Shown here in pieces: positions 1 to 8,544 of a stretch of 64,000 nucleotides of DNA. The stretch is taken from contig NZ_JAMPYG010000011.1 of NCBI RefSeq assembly GCF_023700745.1, positions 1-64,000 of the forward strand, given 5' to 3'. The notes under the pieces were generated by a model. It saw nothing but the letters and a program-made list of their open reading frames with translations. It was not told the origin of the DNA and made no database searches. Position numbers and translations under genes: made by a program. Position 1 is the first letter of the stretch; each line of letters starts with the position of its first letter. The stretch comes from Rhodoferax sp. Its GTDB lineage: Bacteria > Pseudomonadota > Gammaproteobacteria > Burkholderiales > Burkholderiaceae_C.

Positions 1-219
1 AGTACGGTCACAGGTTCTCTCCTTCTATTGAGCAAGAGCTGCATGAGTTGGTCATCGCCCATAGCATCTTGCGTTGACAAATTGGTTCATTCCGCAAGCA
101 GGTACTAACAAGCACCCCCAGATCGAAGTCTAATGCACATTAGGTGATTTTTGCCGCCAAATGTTCGTCTCTCGGTGCTGGGGCATCAAAAATAGTCCAG
201 ATTGCCGAGAGCACCCTGC

Positions 220-729
220 TTATTCAATTTCTAGCGCTGCGGTGCACTGCACTGACACAGCATGGTTTTGATTGAGGTGCACCATGGCGGCCTGTGCGCG
301 TGGGCCATATTGCACTGTGGCGTTGACTGCGTCAGGGAACTCCCCGGTATGCACATGGACACAACTGCAGATCGATCGCATGGCGCGGTGTTCGGTGACT
401 TCATATGTCACGGTCGGCAAATCAAAGACTTGGCGGGTTTCAGCCACATACGCAAACGGCAGCTTGCCTTGACACGCTTGGCAATGGTCTGGTACGTCGT
501 GAATAACGATTTCGTCGGGCTGTGCCACACATTGTGACAATGTGTTACCCGGGTGTTCCTTGTGTCCACCCGTTGGATTCTGACCTGCAATACGCAAGGA
601 CTTCGGCGCGGGTTTGTTCATGCCGTCGCTTGATGGGGGCTTGCTGGAGTTGCGACTATTCATCTTGCGTTGCGATTGCAACTGCTTGACGGCTTCCTGC
701 AATACAGTGATCTGCTCTTGCAGCATCAA
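220..729 (-). pseudogene. IS66-family transposase, N-terminal fragment
   Basis: The 169-residue product carries the N-terminal coiled coil and the NSRNSSKPPSSDG motif of IS66 TnpC proteins, followed by a zinc-binding segment with CQAC (residues about 84-87) and CSC. The frame stays open upstream to about position 800, so the true start may be earlier. After NQNH the reading frame leaves the family consensus and stops at 220, so the DDE catalytic domain is absent. No inverted terminal repeats or partner tnpA/tnpB genes are visible. I read it as a dead remnant near the left side of the window. The fragment assignment is firm; the exact IS is not known. Confidence 0.8.
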
Positions 730-1002
730 AATCAGCGCACCGTTCTCGGCATGGCTTAACTGATTCAGGCTTGATGGGTTTTGTATTGCGTTGGATTATC
801 GACTATCGCCTCAAGGTGGGGGGTGAGTAGTTACAACAATTGCGATAAATTGCAAACATTTCTTCTGCCGCACGCGATGACGGGATTGCCTGACTGCGGG
901 AGTTTTTTTACAGCCTCAACGGCATGCGCAATCCTGCCCTAGCGCAGCCGTGACAGTGCGGGTCAAGTCCTTCCACGGCACATACCGTGAAGAGGCCAGA
1001 TC

Positions 1003-1251
1003 ATGCCAAAACAAATTTCGTCTTCCACCGCCACTGCGGTGACCTCTTCCATTTCATCGCCTGTGCCAGTATTGCCAGAGACCGGCTTTTTGCGGCAGCC
1101 GCAAGTGTTGGTGTTCGTTCCCATTTCAAAGTCTACTTTGTGGAGACGTATCCAAGCGAAGTCCTTTCCGGGGCCCGTGAAACTTTCGGCTCGCGCCACG
1201 GTGTGGCGTGCCGAGGATGTTCGGCGCTGGATTTCTGAGCAAGGACAATGA
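1003..1251 (+). CDS. AlpA-like helix-turn-helix regulator
   Basis: This 82-residue protein has the layout of AlpA/prophage CP4-57 regulators: a Ser/Thr-rich leader, then GFLRQPQVL, then SKSTLWRRI (winged HTH recognition region) and a C-terminal WRAEDVRRWISEQ. Family members activate excision or integrase genes of P4-like elements. It lies just upstream of the recombinase-like gene at 1429 and on the same strand, which fits a role in controlling element mobility. Most of the N-terminal 25 residues are low complexity. Function is inferred from the family; no target site was identified. Confidence 0.75.
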   Translation: MPKQISSSTATAVTSSISSPVPVLPETGFLRQPQVLVFVPISKSTLWRRIQAKSFPGPVKLSARATVWRAEDVRRWISEQGQ

Positions 1252-1428
1252 CTGCTATTGCGCCCAACGAATGACGCTCGTGCCGTGCCTTGGGGAATGC
1301 GGGGCGACTCCGAGGGTTTGGCGCCGAGCTCGGGGTGGCGCCGAAATCCCCCATCTTTCCTGGCAATTTGGCCTGGCGACTCCAGATGAAAAGGTTGAGC
1401 ATCAAAAAAATCAGGAGGCGTAATCTGT

Positions 1429-2391
1429 ATGAGAAAAAACACCAAACCACATGATCGAAATCAAGACATGGCCGGCGAAAACGAAACGGCAATGCAATCC
1501 GTTGGGATGCTCAAAGCAGTGATCAGCGGCGAGACATATGAGGTTGTCGCCGCCAGGTTTGGCAAATCGCGTACCGCCGTCGAAAGACGTATCAAAGTTG
1601 TTGCGGCTCAGTTGAGCAAGGTGGTGGGAATTCAGGGACTCAGCGAGGAAGGTGCCGCTTTTGTTCGCCGTCTTCGCATGCACCGGGGTGCTATTCTGAC
1701 GGCGCTGGAGTCTTTCGAGCCAGGCTCAGCTGGCAGGCCTCATGATACCCGCATCCTCTCTAGCGAGGAAATTGCGCAGGCAGTGTTGCGCATCAAGGGT
1801 CGAAGCAGTCGGCCTTGGCATGACATTGCACTGTTCTACTTGCTGTTTGCCACAGGAGCCAGGCCTCTGGAGATTGCTCGATTGGAGGTGCGGGACTACC
1901 TTGATGCTGACGGCCGCGTGCGGCGGGAATCGCAGCTGCGCGCTGAAGTGGCCATCACCAAGAAACCCCGGTCTTTGTATTTCACCAGCACTCGACTTGA
2001 CGAGGTACTGACGCTCTATTTGCAGGAGCGGCTGGCACTGAACTTGGGTGTGCATACGGCCGAGACTTTCCGAGGTCTCGATCCCGGCAGCCGCCTGTTC
2101 CTGTCCGCGACGGGTGAAGGTTTCAGGATTACACCTTATGGAAAAGAAGGGCAATTGCGCTTTCTATGCCGCCCCATCCTGGAGACCTATGACAAGCTGT
2201 TCCGGTACGCCGAAATCAAAAACGTGTCTGCACGATCAGCACGACGTACTGTGGTGTCCCGACTGTATGAACGCGGTGCCGATGAAGACCAGGTCGGACT
2301 GCTGTTGGGTATCAGCGAGCGCAGCGCCGTGCGTGCGCTGCTTTCTCGGCCCAAGCCAACCATTGATGATCTTGTTGACGAACTGATCTGA
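1429..2391 (+). CDS. Tyrosine-recombinase-like protein lacking catalytic residues
   Basis: 320 residues. An N-terminal HTH-like segment (about 37-60, ETYEVVAARFGKSRTAVERR) precedes a region that aligns with the tyrosine recombinase core: TGARPLEIARLEVRDY contains the first Arg (R145) and ITKKPRSLYF the beta-hairpin Lys (K178/179). The HxxR motif reads RSARR (about 269-273), so the His is replaced by Arg. The second His position is Ile in LLGISE, and the place where the Tyr nucleophile should stand is Leu (about 305). It is therefore probably not a working strand-cleaving enzyme. It could be a DNA-binding accessory or regulatory protein. An AGGAGG Shine-Dalgarno precedes the start by about 12 nt. 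Confidence 0.7.
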   Translation: MRKNTKPHDRNQDMAGENETAMQSVGMLKAVISGETYEVVAARFGKSRTAVERRIKVVAAQLSKVVGIQGLSEEGAAFVRRLRMHRGAILTALESFEPGSAGRPHDTRILSSEEIAQAVLRIKGRSSRPWHDIALFYLLFATGARPLEIARLEVRDYLDADGRVRRESQLRAEVAITKKPRSLYFTSTRLDEVLTLYLQERLALNLGVHTAETFRGLDPGSRLFLSATGEGFRITPYGKEGQLRFLCRPILETYDKLFRYAEIKNVSARSARRTVVSRLYERGADEDQVGLLLGISERSAVRALLSRPKPTIDDLVDELI

Positions 2392-2497
2392 GGTACCGGG
2401 CTCATTCAGTGTCGAAGTCTCGTTGCATTTGACCTTGCATTCATTGGTGCTATAGGCCCTAGGCGATCCAACGTGGTGGCGAAGGAGCTTGTCAAGC

Positions 2498-3703
2498 ATG
2501 AACATTCAGCGTTTCTCCATCAAGGGCTGCATTCTTGGCGTCGACGACCCAAAGTTGCAAGCGACACTCGCGCAGATTCACGAGACACCAGAACGTCCCC
2601 GCTGCCTGTGCGTGCCGGGCGGCGTGGAGATGTACGTGGCGCACCACCGGCAGTTTGTGATCAAACGCATGCCAGAAACGGGAAGCCAGCACCACCCTGG
2701 TTGCCCATCCTACGAACCTGAATTCCGGCAGTCCGGTTTGGGCGAATTGGTTGGCGAAGCGGTGCTTGAATCCGAGTTGGGTTCCATAGAGCTGCGAGTT
2801 GATTTTCCGTGGACAAGGACCACAGGACGAGGCGTGCCACGCGGCGAGTCGCAGGACGCGTCCGAGGTGGAAGTGCCACGCCGGCGCATGAGCCTGCGGG
2901 CGTTGACGCATTTCCTGTTCGAGCGCGCGGGATTCAATCGTTGGAGTCCGGCCATGGAAGGCAAGCGCAACCAGGGTGTGCTGCACAAGTACTTGCAGGA
3001 GGCTGCCGAAAGCATAGTGGTCAAAGGCGTGGCGCTGACTGAGAGGCTGTATGTGCCCGAGCCCTTCAGTGAAGCCGGCAAGGCCGCAACTGCCCAGCGA
3101 CGTCGCGAGAAGCTGGCGGTATTGCGGCCCCGGGTGGGTCTAAACCCGTTGGCGCTGGTGATCGGCGAGTTCAAGGCGAGCGATGTGACGCCACTGGGGC
3201 GCCGGGTGTGGATCAAACACATGCCGGATGCGCCGCTGTTGATGGCAGCCAAGGCTTGGGAACGGATCGAGCGGGTGTTTGCCCCTTTGTTTGAAGCGCG
3301 GGATGCCGACGTGGGCCAGAAGGTGCGGCTGATGGTGGTCGCCCTGATTCGTGCACGCCGCGAGCATACCTATGAGATCGATGTTGCGAGCCTGATGCTG
3401 ACCAGCGAGCACTGGATACCGGTTGAAGGTATTCACGAGTTGCCCTTGGTCCAAGCCCTGGTGGATCAGCAGCGGCGTTTCGTCAAACCCCTGCGTTACG
3501 ACGCCAGGAGTGCAGCAAGTTTTCCGAATGCTCTTTTGTTGGACGCAGGCGCGTCGCCGGTTCCCTTGCATGTGGTCAGCGCCTATTTGGATCCGAAAGA
3601 ACAAGCGGCCAAGGCACTTGCTCTGAAATCTGGCGATGACACGCAGTGGATATGGCGCACGAATGAATCGATGCCGGAATTGCCAGCCCGAGCGCGTCCA
3701 TAG
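2498..3703 (+). CDS. DUF1173 family protein
   Basis: 401 residues beginning MNIQRFSIKGCILG. I chose the ATG at 2498 over an upstream TTG because GGAG stands about 10 nt before it. The protein matches my recollection of DUF1173 proteins, which are common in proteobacterial conjugative elements. It has an N-terminal Cys/His-containing segment (CLCVPGG, HHRQFVIKRMP, HHPGCPSYEP) that could bind metal, and a mixed alpha/beta C-terminal half. No catalytic motif is recognised. It follows the recombinase-like gene by about 100 bp on the same strand, so they may share a transcript. The biochemical role is unknown. Confidence 0.65.
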   Translation: MNIQRFSIKGCILGVDDPKLQATLAQIHETPERPRCLCVPGGVEMYVAHHRQFVIKRMPETGSQHHPGCPSYEPEFRQSGLGELVGEAVLESELGSIELRVDFPWTRTTGRGVPRGESQDASEVEVPRRRMSLRALTHFLFERAGFNRWSPAMEGKRNQGVLHKYLQEAAESIVVKGVALTERLYVPEPFSEAGKAATAQRRREKLAVLRPRVGLNPLALVIGEFKASDVTPLGRRVWIKHMPDAPLLMAAKAWERIERVFAPLFEARDADVGQKVRLMVVALIRARREHTYEIDVASLMLTSEHWIPVEGIHELPLVQALVDQQRRFVKPLRYDARSAASFPNALLLDAGASPVPLHVVSAYLDPKEQAAKALALKSGDDTQWIWRTNESMPELPARARP

Positions 3704-3875
3704 CGCGCTGGCAGACTCCCGGGCATCGGGTCGTGCTGTGCCGTAGGTAGTGCTTCAGCCGATGCCGAAACATCGCTTTTTTCGCGCTGCTTGTTTCTGG
3801 AGCGTTTCCTGTACATCCGTGAACATCGTGCTGCTTCGGTTGCCAATGCAACCCCAACCAACCCGACAGCACTTT

Positions 3876-4331
3876 ATGAATCACCAACAGGTAAGCGAGA
3901 TATGTTTCGAAGAGACCTACACCGTGCCAATCGATCAGACGGCACGTTCACTGTTCACCCGTTTACCGCATGGGAAACACTATGCCGAGACGCTCATCGA
4001 GTGTCTGGCCACCGGGTACCTGATCGCGGTTGTCGAGTCAATTTGCATCCGGGAGATGCAGCTGCAGATCGATCCTTCGGCGGAGGTGGTTGTCGGTCGA
4101 ACCATTCACCTTGAGCATTGTGGCCCGATACCGCCCGGCGCAACGATTCGTCTGCAGGGCTGGGTAGAACGGCTGGGCCAGCGTAGCGCCACGTTTTGCA
4201 TCAGGGCTTACGACGACCATGAACTCGTTTGCGATGGCAAGGTGACGTTGGTGGCGGCAGACCGTGCATCGATGGAGTCAAAAATTGCGACCAAGGTAAA
4301 CGATCTTCTGAAGATTGACGTCGTTTCATAG
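3876..4331 (+). CDS. Hotdog-fold thioesterase-like protein (FlK-type)
   Basis: 151 residues from the ATG at 3876 (MNHQQVSEICFEE). The pattern YAETLIECLATGYLIAVVE, then VVGRTIHLEHCGPIPPGATIRLQGWVE, then RSATFCIRAYDDHELVCDGKVTLV is typical of single-domain hotdog proteins of the fluoroacetyl-CoA thioesterase (FlK) type: a central helix, a VG-T strand and a D-G-E/D-hairpin end. The substrate cannot be predicted. An open frame runs 42 codons upstream but is low in coding character. No strong ribosome-binding site is visible. It is an unusual passenger among mobility genes and could act on acyl thioesters. The hotdog fold is moderately sure, the enzymatic role is not. Confidence 0.6.
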   Translation: MNHQQVSEICFEETYTVPIDQTARSLFTRLPHGKHYAETLIECLATGYLIAVVESICIREMQLQIDPSAEVVVGRTIHLEHCGPIPPGATIRLQGWVERLGQRSATFCIRAYDDHELVCDGKVTLVAADRASMESKIATKVNDLLKIDVVS

Positions 4332-4484
4332 AGGCAGAACAGCCCGGGAGCAGGTGTCTACTTACGAATCGATGAATTGGGCGCTGCTTGCGCCCCACCA
4401 CGTCAGACAAGCCGGTTGACACAGCCGTTTTGCACGAGAGCATGAATCAGCGAATTCTTTCGCGATTCATGAAGGAGTGCATCC

Positions 4485-5789
4485 ATGTCGAATGCAGTGG
4501 TCAAGGTCAATGGCAGCCAGGCTACGCTGCCCACCGTGCTCGGGCAAGGCCTGGCACGGATTCCTACCGGCGGAAAAATCCGCGCCGGTATTAAAGTTCT
4601 GACGGCAAAGGCGGCCGCACACCCCGATGCCCGCGCTATTTACGAGCGGGGCATGGCGGAGGGCGAATCGTTTATCCAAATTGAACAGGCGCTTGCCGCA
4701 GCACTGCCCCAGCTGAAAGCCCCGCTCATCCCCAAGAACGTGTCCTGGTTCACGGTTCGTGGCCAGGACTTTTCTAACCCAGAGATCGCCCGCCAGATTC
4801 TGGAGGCTCACAGCGAAGACCGAGGTGATGGCATCAAACGCCTCTACCGTTTTCCGGTGGTATTTCCCTCCGACTTTTGGCAGGTGGTGATGCCCCACGA
4901 ACTGGCGGCCTGGGGTGCGGCAGAGAAGCGCAACTGGTCTGAATACTCGCCGGATGGCCGTGTGCGCTACTGCAAGCAGCATGCATCCGTGCCGTTTGAT
5001 GACACCGGCAAGCGGGTGATTCGTCTGTTTGGCGGGCGCAAGACGATATTGCGTGAGCAGAACGGTGGTTTGTGTGACCCGGAATCCTGTAGTGAATACC
5101 AACTTCGCCAGTGCAACCTGACCGGGCGTTTCCTCTTTTTCATCCCGGGCATCCGCTCGATCAGCGCCTTCGAGTTGCATACGAACAGCTTTTACGCCAT
5201 GAACATGGCGATCCAGAAGTTCGAGACCATCAGCTTCCTGCGCGGAGGGCGTATCTCGGGTTTTCTGGATAGCCAGCGCACGCCGTTTTATTTGACCAAG
5301 AAGCTGATGGAGGTGGCGCGTATCGACGAACAGGGCAGAGCGGTGCGGGTGCCGCAATGGATCATTGATCTGGAAGCCCCCGTCGATGTGACGGCGTTGA
5401 TACGCCACAACGAGGATGAAGGTGCTGTCATCGTGCAGGCTCGGCAGGCGGTTCAGGTGCTGGAAGGTGCCAAGGGTCTGGAAGACGGCGCTGCAGTTGC
5501 CAATCAGATGTCCCCAGCAACAGAGCCAGCCGATAGCCAACCCGATGACAAGGTAGATTGGAAAGATATCGCCGTGAAAGGGCCGACGTTCGAACAGGTC
5601 AGTGATCGGGCCAAGTCGTATGGCATCGATCGGACCCAGTACGAAGCCTACGCTAACCAGCGCTGGGGCCCTGGCTGGCGCTTGAATGCTTTCGGTCGCC
5701 AACGCGCTTATGACGAGCTGGAGCGTTATCGGAACGACCCGAAGGGCTATCTCGACAAGATCGACTGCGCGATACGGGGGCGGGCGTGA
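4485..5789 (+). CDS. Gp3/recombination-directionality-factor-like protein
   Basis: 434 residues. The middle contains CDPESCSEYQLRQCNLTGRFLFFIPG followed by ISAFELHTNSFYAMNMAIQKF, which resembles the cysteine cluster and strand pattern of the phage Gp3-like family to which the phiC31 directionality factor belongs. The three cysteines (C-x4-C-x7-C) may hold zinc. The C-terminal 100 residues are charged and probably flexible. AAGGAG lies about 10 nt before the ATG. Its last four bases overlap an alternative start of the next open frame, and the SbcD-like gene follows closely, so the three genes form one unit. Tyrosine-recombinase elements do not usually carry such a factor, so a role in replication or repair is also possible. 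Confidence 0.55.
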   Translation: MSNAVVKVNGSQATLPTVLGQGLARIPTGGKIRAGIKVLTAKAAAHPDARAIYERGMAEGESFIQIEQALAAALPQLKAPLIPKNVSWFTVRGQDFSNPEIARQILEAHSEDRGDGIKRLYRFPVVFPSDFWQVVMPHELAAWGAAEKRNWSEYSPDGRVRYCKQHASVPFDDTGKRVIRLFGGRKTILREQNGGLCDPESCSEYQLRQCNLTGRFLFFIPGIRSISAFELHTNSFYAMNMAIQKFETISFLRGGRISGFLDSQRTPFYLTKKLMEVARIDEQGRAVRVPQWIIDLEAPVDVTALIRHNEDEGAVIVQARQAVQVLEGAKGLEDGAAVANQMSPATEPADSQPDDKVDWKDIAVKGPTFEQVSDRAKSYGIDRTQYEAYANQRWGPGWRLNAFGRQRAYDELERYRNDPKGYLDKIDCAIRGRA

Positions 5790-5908
5790 GCGGGCAGGAG
5801 TCCGTCAAGACCGCGTTTGGCTCCGAGCACGCCCTTGATGATTTGGAAATCAAGGGGAAGCTGTTGAAGCCTTCACATATTTACCAGACACCCGTTCAGG
5901 AGTTCGCC

Positions 5909-7225
5909 ATGATCCGTATTGCCCAGTTTTCTGATCTTCACTACAGCGCCAAGAATCTGGTCGAGGCTGACCGGTGCTTTCGCCATGCAGTGGACCGCGC
6001 CATCGCTTTGAAGGTCGACGCTGCCGTCGTGTCCGGCGACTCGACGGACCATGCGCTGGACCTGCATTCACCCGCAGTGGAGCGCTTGGCGCGCAACATC
6101 CGGCGTCTGGCTGACCATTGCCCGGTGCTGATGCTGCAGGGCACGTTCTCGCATGAACCGCCAGGCGCCCTGTCTATGTTCCGGCTGTTGGGTGGACGCT
6201 ACCCGGTGCACGTCGCCGACCGGATCGGTCAGGTGGGGCTCACGGCTGACGGGCGTTGGGTGGCGTCGGAAGACTGGCAGTTCATAGTCCTGCCTATTGG
6301 GTTGCGGGCCTTGTTTTCTTGCGTGCCAACGGTGAACAAGGCGGCTGTGGCGGCCACCGTGGGTGCCAGCTCAGCGGCAGAAGCTGTGGGGGAGCATCTT
6401 GCCCTGCTGCTTCGTGGGTTCGCAGCCAGCAACCAGGCGGCACGTGCACAGGGCCTGCCCACCATCGGGGTGTCGCACGGTACGGTGTTTGGTTGCATTT
6501 CAGAGCATGGCGTGCCCATGGCAGGCTTTGACCACGAATTCACAACCGGCGCGCTGTTTGCCGCAGAGGCTCAAGCCTTCATGCTGGGCCACATTCACCG
6601 GCATCAGGCCTGGGAGAACAAGACTGCGGCGTTTGAGGGCAGGGCGGGACATCAGTGCATCGCCTATCCCGGCTCCATCGGGCGCTTTCATTACGGCGAG
6701 GAGGGTGAGAAGGGCTTCCTGGTATGGGACATCGGCGCGGGCGAGGTGCGCTTCACGCTGGAGCCCACGCCGGCGCGCCGTACCCTTGACATCGTGTTTG
6801 AAGGCAAGCCCGATCTGGCCGGGCTGCGTGAAGCAGTCGAGCGGGAAGGCATTGCCGGGGCCTTCGTTCGGGTGCGCTGGACCGTGGCCGACGAGGATCG
6901 GCACGAAGTGGACCGCACGGCGATGCAGGCACTGTTGGCGGGCGCAGCGGAAGTCAAGCTCGAAGGACGCATCGTGCCGGTGGTGCGCACACGGGCGGCG
7001 GGAATCTCCCAACTTGCCAGCCTCGCGGACAAGGTGCGGGCTTGGGCCACATCTACTGAAGCGAAGCCCCAGCCGCTGCTCGATTGCCTTCAGGTGCTGG
7101 CAAGTCAGACGCCAGAAGCGATTGCCGAGCGAATCCTGTGCTGGACTGCGGTGCCCGCAGCGGAAGTCATGACGGAGTTGTCATTGACCGAAGACGCAGA
7201 AGCGGAGTCCGCACTGTTGTTCTGA
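5909..7225 (+). CDS. SbcD-like metallophosphoesterase (nuclease subunit)
   Basis: 438 residues from the ATG at 5909, chosen because CAGGAG ends 6 nt before it. MIRIAQFSDLHYS supplies the DxH metal motif (D9, H11), VVSGDSTDH the second motif (D44) and MLGHIHRHQ the GHxH motif. The usual GNHD box reads QGTFSHEP, a variant that I associate with plasmid and phage SbcD relatives. SbcD/Mre11 enzymes cut DNA ends and hairpins together with an SbcC/Rad50 ATPase. The gene is followed 83 bp downstream by the start of a degraded SbcC, and an intact SbcC lies at 8545. It probably works in processing the element's DNA or in antagonising host nucleases, which is inference. Confidence 0.8.
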   Translation: MIRIAQFSDLHYSAKNLVEADRCFRHAVDRAIALKVDAAVVSGDSTDHALDLHSPAVERLARNIRRLADHCPVLMLQGTFSHEPPGALSMFRLLGGRYPVHVADRIGQVGLTADGRWVASEDWQFIVLPIGLRALFSCVPTVNKAAVAATVGASSAAEAVGEHLALLLRGFAASNQAARAQGLPTIGVSHGTVFGCISEHGVPMAGFDHEFTTGALFAAEAQAFMLGHIHRHQAWENKTAAFEGRAGHQCIAYPGSIGRFHYGEEGEKGFLVWDIGAGEVRFTLEPTPARRTLDIVFEGKPDLAGLREAVEREGIAGAFVRVRWTVADEDRHEVDRTAMQALLAGAAEVKLEGRIVPVVRTRAAGISQLASLADKVRAWATSTEAKPQPLLDCLQVLASQTPEAIAERILCWTAVPAAEVMTELSLTEDAEAESALLF

Positions 7226-7307
7226 CGGGGCCACCCAAGGCGCGAATGGACTTGAACAAAGCCCATCGTGCGCGAGACTGGTTCCATCCTCTATATGGAG
7301 CACGATC

Positions 7308-7483
7308 ATGCAAGTACTTTCACTGACCCTCAAGGGGTTTCGGGGCATCCACGATGGTTTGGGGCGTGATGAACTGAGCCTGGACTTCGAACGGTTGGCC
7401 GATGGCGCCGAGCTGGTCGCCATCGCTTGCGCCAATGGGCGGGGCAAGACCACCGTTATGGACAATATGCATCCCTTATGTTG
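7308..7483 (+). pseudogene. SbcC-like ATPase, N-terminal remnant
   Basis: The frame from the ATG at 7308 encodes MQVLSLTLKGFRGIHDG and goes on through a Walker A box reading ACANGRGKTT, then ends at TGA (7481-7483) after about 57 codons. It aligns with residues 1-55 of the intact SbcC at 8545 but the nucleotides differ at roughly a quarter of positions, so it is not a recent copy. The first Gly of the P-loop is Cys here. A matching C-terminal remnant lies at 12504. The two ends bracket about 5 kb of other genes, which I take to be inserted or recombined into an older SbcC gene. Confidence 0.8.
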
Positions 7484-7596
7484 ATTTTGGTGTGTCAACA
7501 CAGGACATCTGTCACCTGTGGGCCGACTCAGAATTGCACCGACACATGCTGCGCATGCGAACCGTAACTTCCCTCCTCAGTGTCTTGGTTGCCCGC

Positions 7597-7950
7597 TCAA
7601 GCCGCCTTGAGGTACATGTCGATGTGCATGGAGGTGAAGGGGCACACCACGCCGCCACTTTCGGTACGTTCTACCAGGCCTAGTTCAGCCAGCGTCAGCA
7701 CGTCCTCATGCACGCGCTTCACATCGCGCCCCACTGCACGGGCCAGTTCCCGCACCGATAGTTCACCCTTACCCTGACAAGCCCGGACAATCTCCCAGCG
7801 CTTCTCAGAAAGCTGACCGAAGAAGTGACCAGGGCTCTCAAAGTTTAAGACTTCGCCTTGATAGGTATCGGCCTTGGCTAACTGCCCCGACGCGCGCAAA
7901 GCAGCTTGCCAGTCCGATTGCATGGTGATGGTGAGGTAACGATTCATCAT
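7597..7950 (-). CDS. TumA-type HTH antitoxin
   Basis: 117 residues. The C-terminal half is a winged helix (LSVRELARAVGRDVKRVHEDVLTLAELGLVERTESGGVVCPF), the signature of the HVO_A0114-type DNA-binding proteins paired with TumE toxins. The N-terminal part (RYLTITMQSDWQAALRA and FESPGHFFGQLSEKRWEIV) is also typical of the family. Its start codon overlaps the toxin stop by four bases (ATGA at 7947-7950), so the pair is coupled in the toxin-first order. It should neutralise the toxin and repress the shared promoter. The assignment rests on motif and gene order. Confidence 0.75.
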   Translation of the reverse strand: MMNRYLTITMQSDWQAALRASGQLAKADTYQGEVLNFESPGHFFGQLSEKRWEIVRACQGKGELSVRELARAVGRDVKRVHEDVLTLAELGLVERTESGGVVCPFTSMHIDMYLKAA

Positions 7951-8231
7951 GGTGCTCTCCGGGCGGCGACTGCCGCAATAAAGTCTTCAACCAACTGATC
8001 TACACCGACAAAGGCGTACGGAAACTCCTGTCCGTCGAGATGACAGTGGTCACCTTTGCCACGCTCATTGTCAAAGCCAACAACGCGCACGCCATTCAGG
8101 GCATACACCGCCCGGTATTTGTAGCCATGCTCTGTGGGCGGCACCGGCGCAGGAACCTTCCAGACCACCAGTTCAATCACCCCGCCTTCGGGTGTGATGT
8201 TCTTGAACTTGGTAATCAATCGCGCTTGCAT
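7947..8231 (-). CDS. TumE-family toxin (formerly DUF6516)
   Basis: 94 residues if translation starts at MQARLITKFKNI (8231); a longer frame opens at 8267. The protein shows the family features VIELVVWKVPAPVPPTEHGYKYRAVYALNGVRVVGFDNERGKGDHCHLDG, a compact beta-rich fold with a conserved Y-K-Y-R and a GKGDH-H segment. TumE proteins are toxins of type II toxin-antitoxin modules. It overlaps the antitoxin gene by four bases. The pair sits inside the block that interrupts the old SbcC gene and may help keep that block in the population, which is inference. Confidence 0.75.
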   Translation of the reverse strand: MQARLITKFKNITPEGGVIELVVWKVPAPVPPTEHGYKYRAVYALNGVRVVGFDNERGKGDHCHLDGQEFPYAFVGVDQLVEDFIAAVAARRAP

Positions 8232-8544
8232 GTTGGCAATTATGCCAACAACAGGGCCGATGGTCAATACTTCGAGGGATGCAAGGGAGCCAGTTGGCCC
8301 AGGGGTAGGGCGTGCAAGTCTTTATTGGTCAATTTATCGGCCGGCCGACGCCTTGTGCAGCTCCGTTCAATGACGAGCGCCCACTTTCCGTCAATACCTC
8401 TGGCTGTTGAGGGCCCCTTGCAGATTTTTGCCGAGGTCACGCCTCGACCCGGCGCAGTCCGAGGCCCCCGATTCCGCCATCATTGGACTTGATAAAACCG
8501 CTGCCCATGAGATTCTGATCGGACCTTCACTTTTAAGGCCAACC

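Noticed and set aside
4467..5702. A 411-codon open frame on the minus strand.
   Set aside because: It lies antisense to the Gp3-like gene, has no family motif and reflects GC-rich codon bias.
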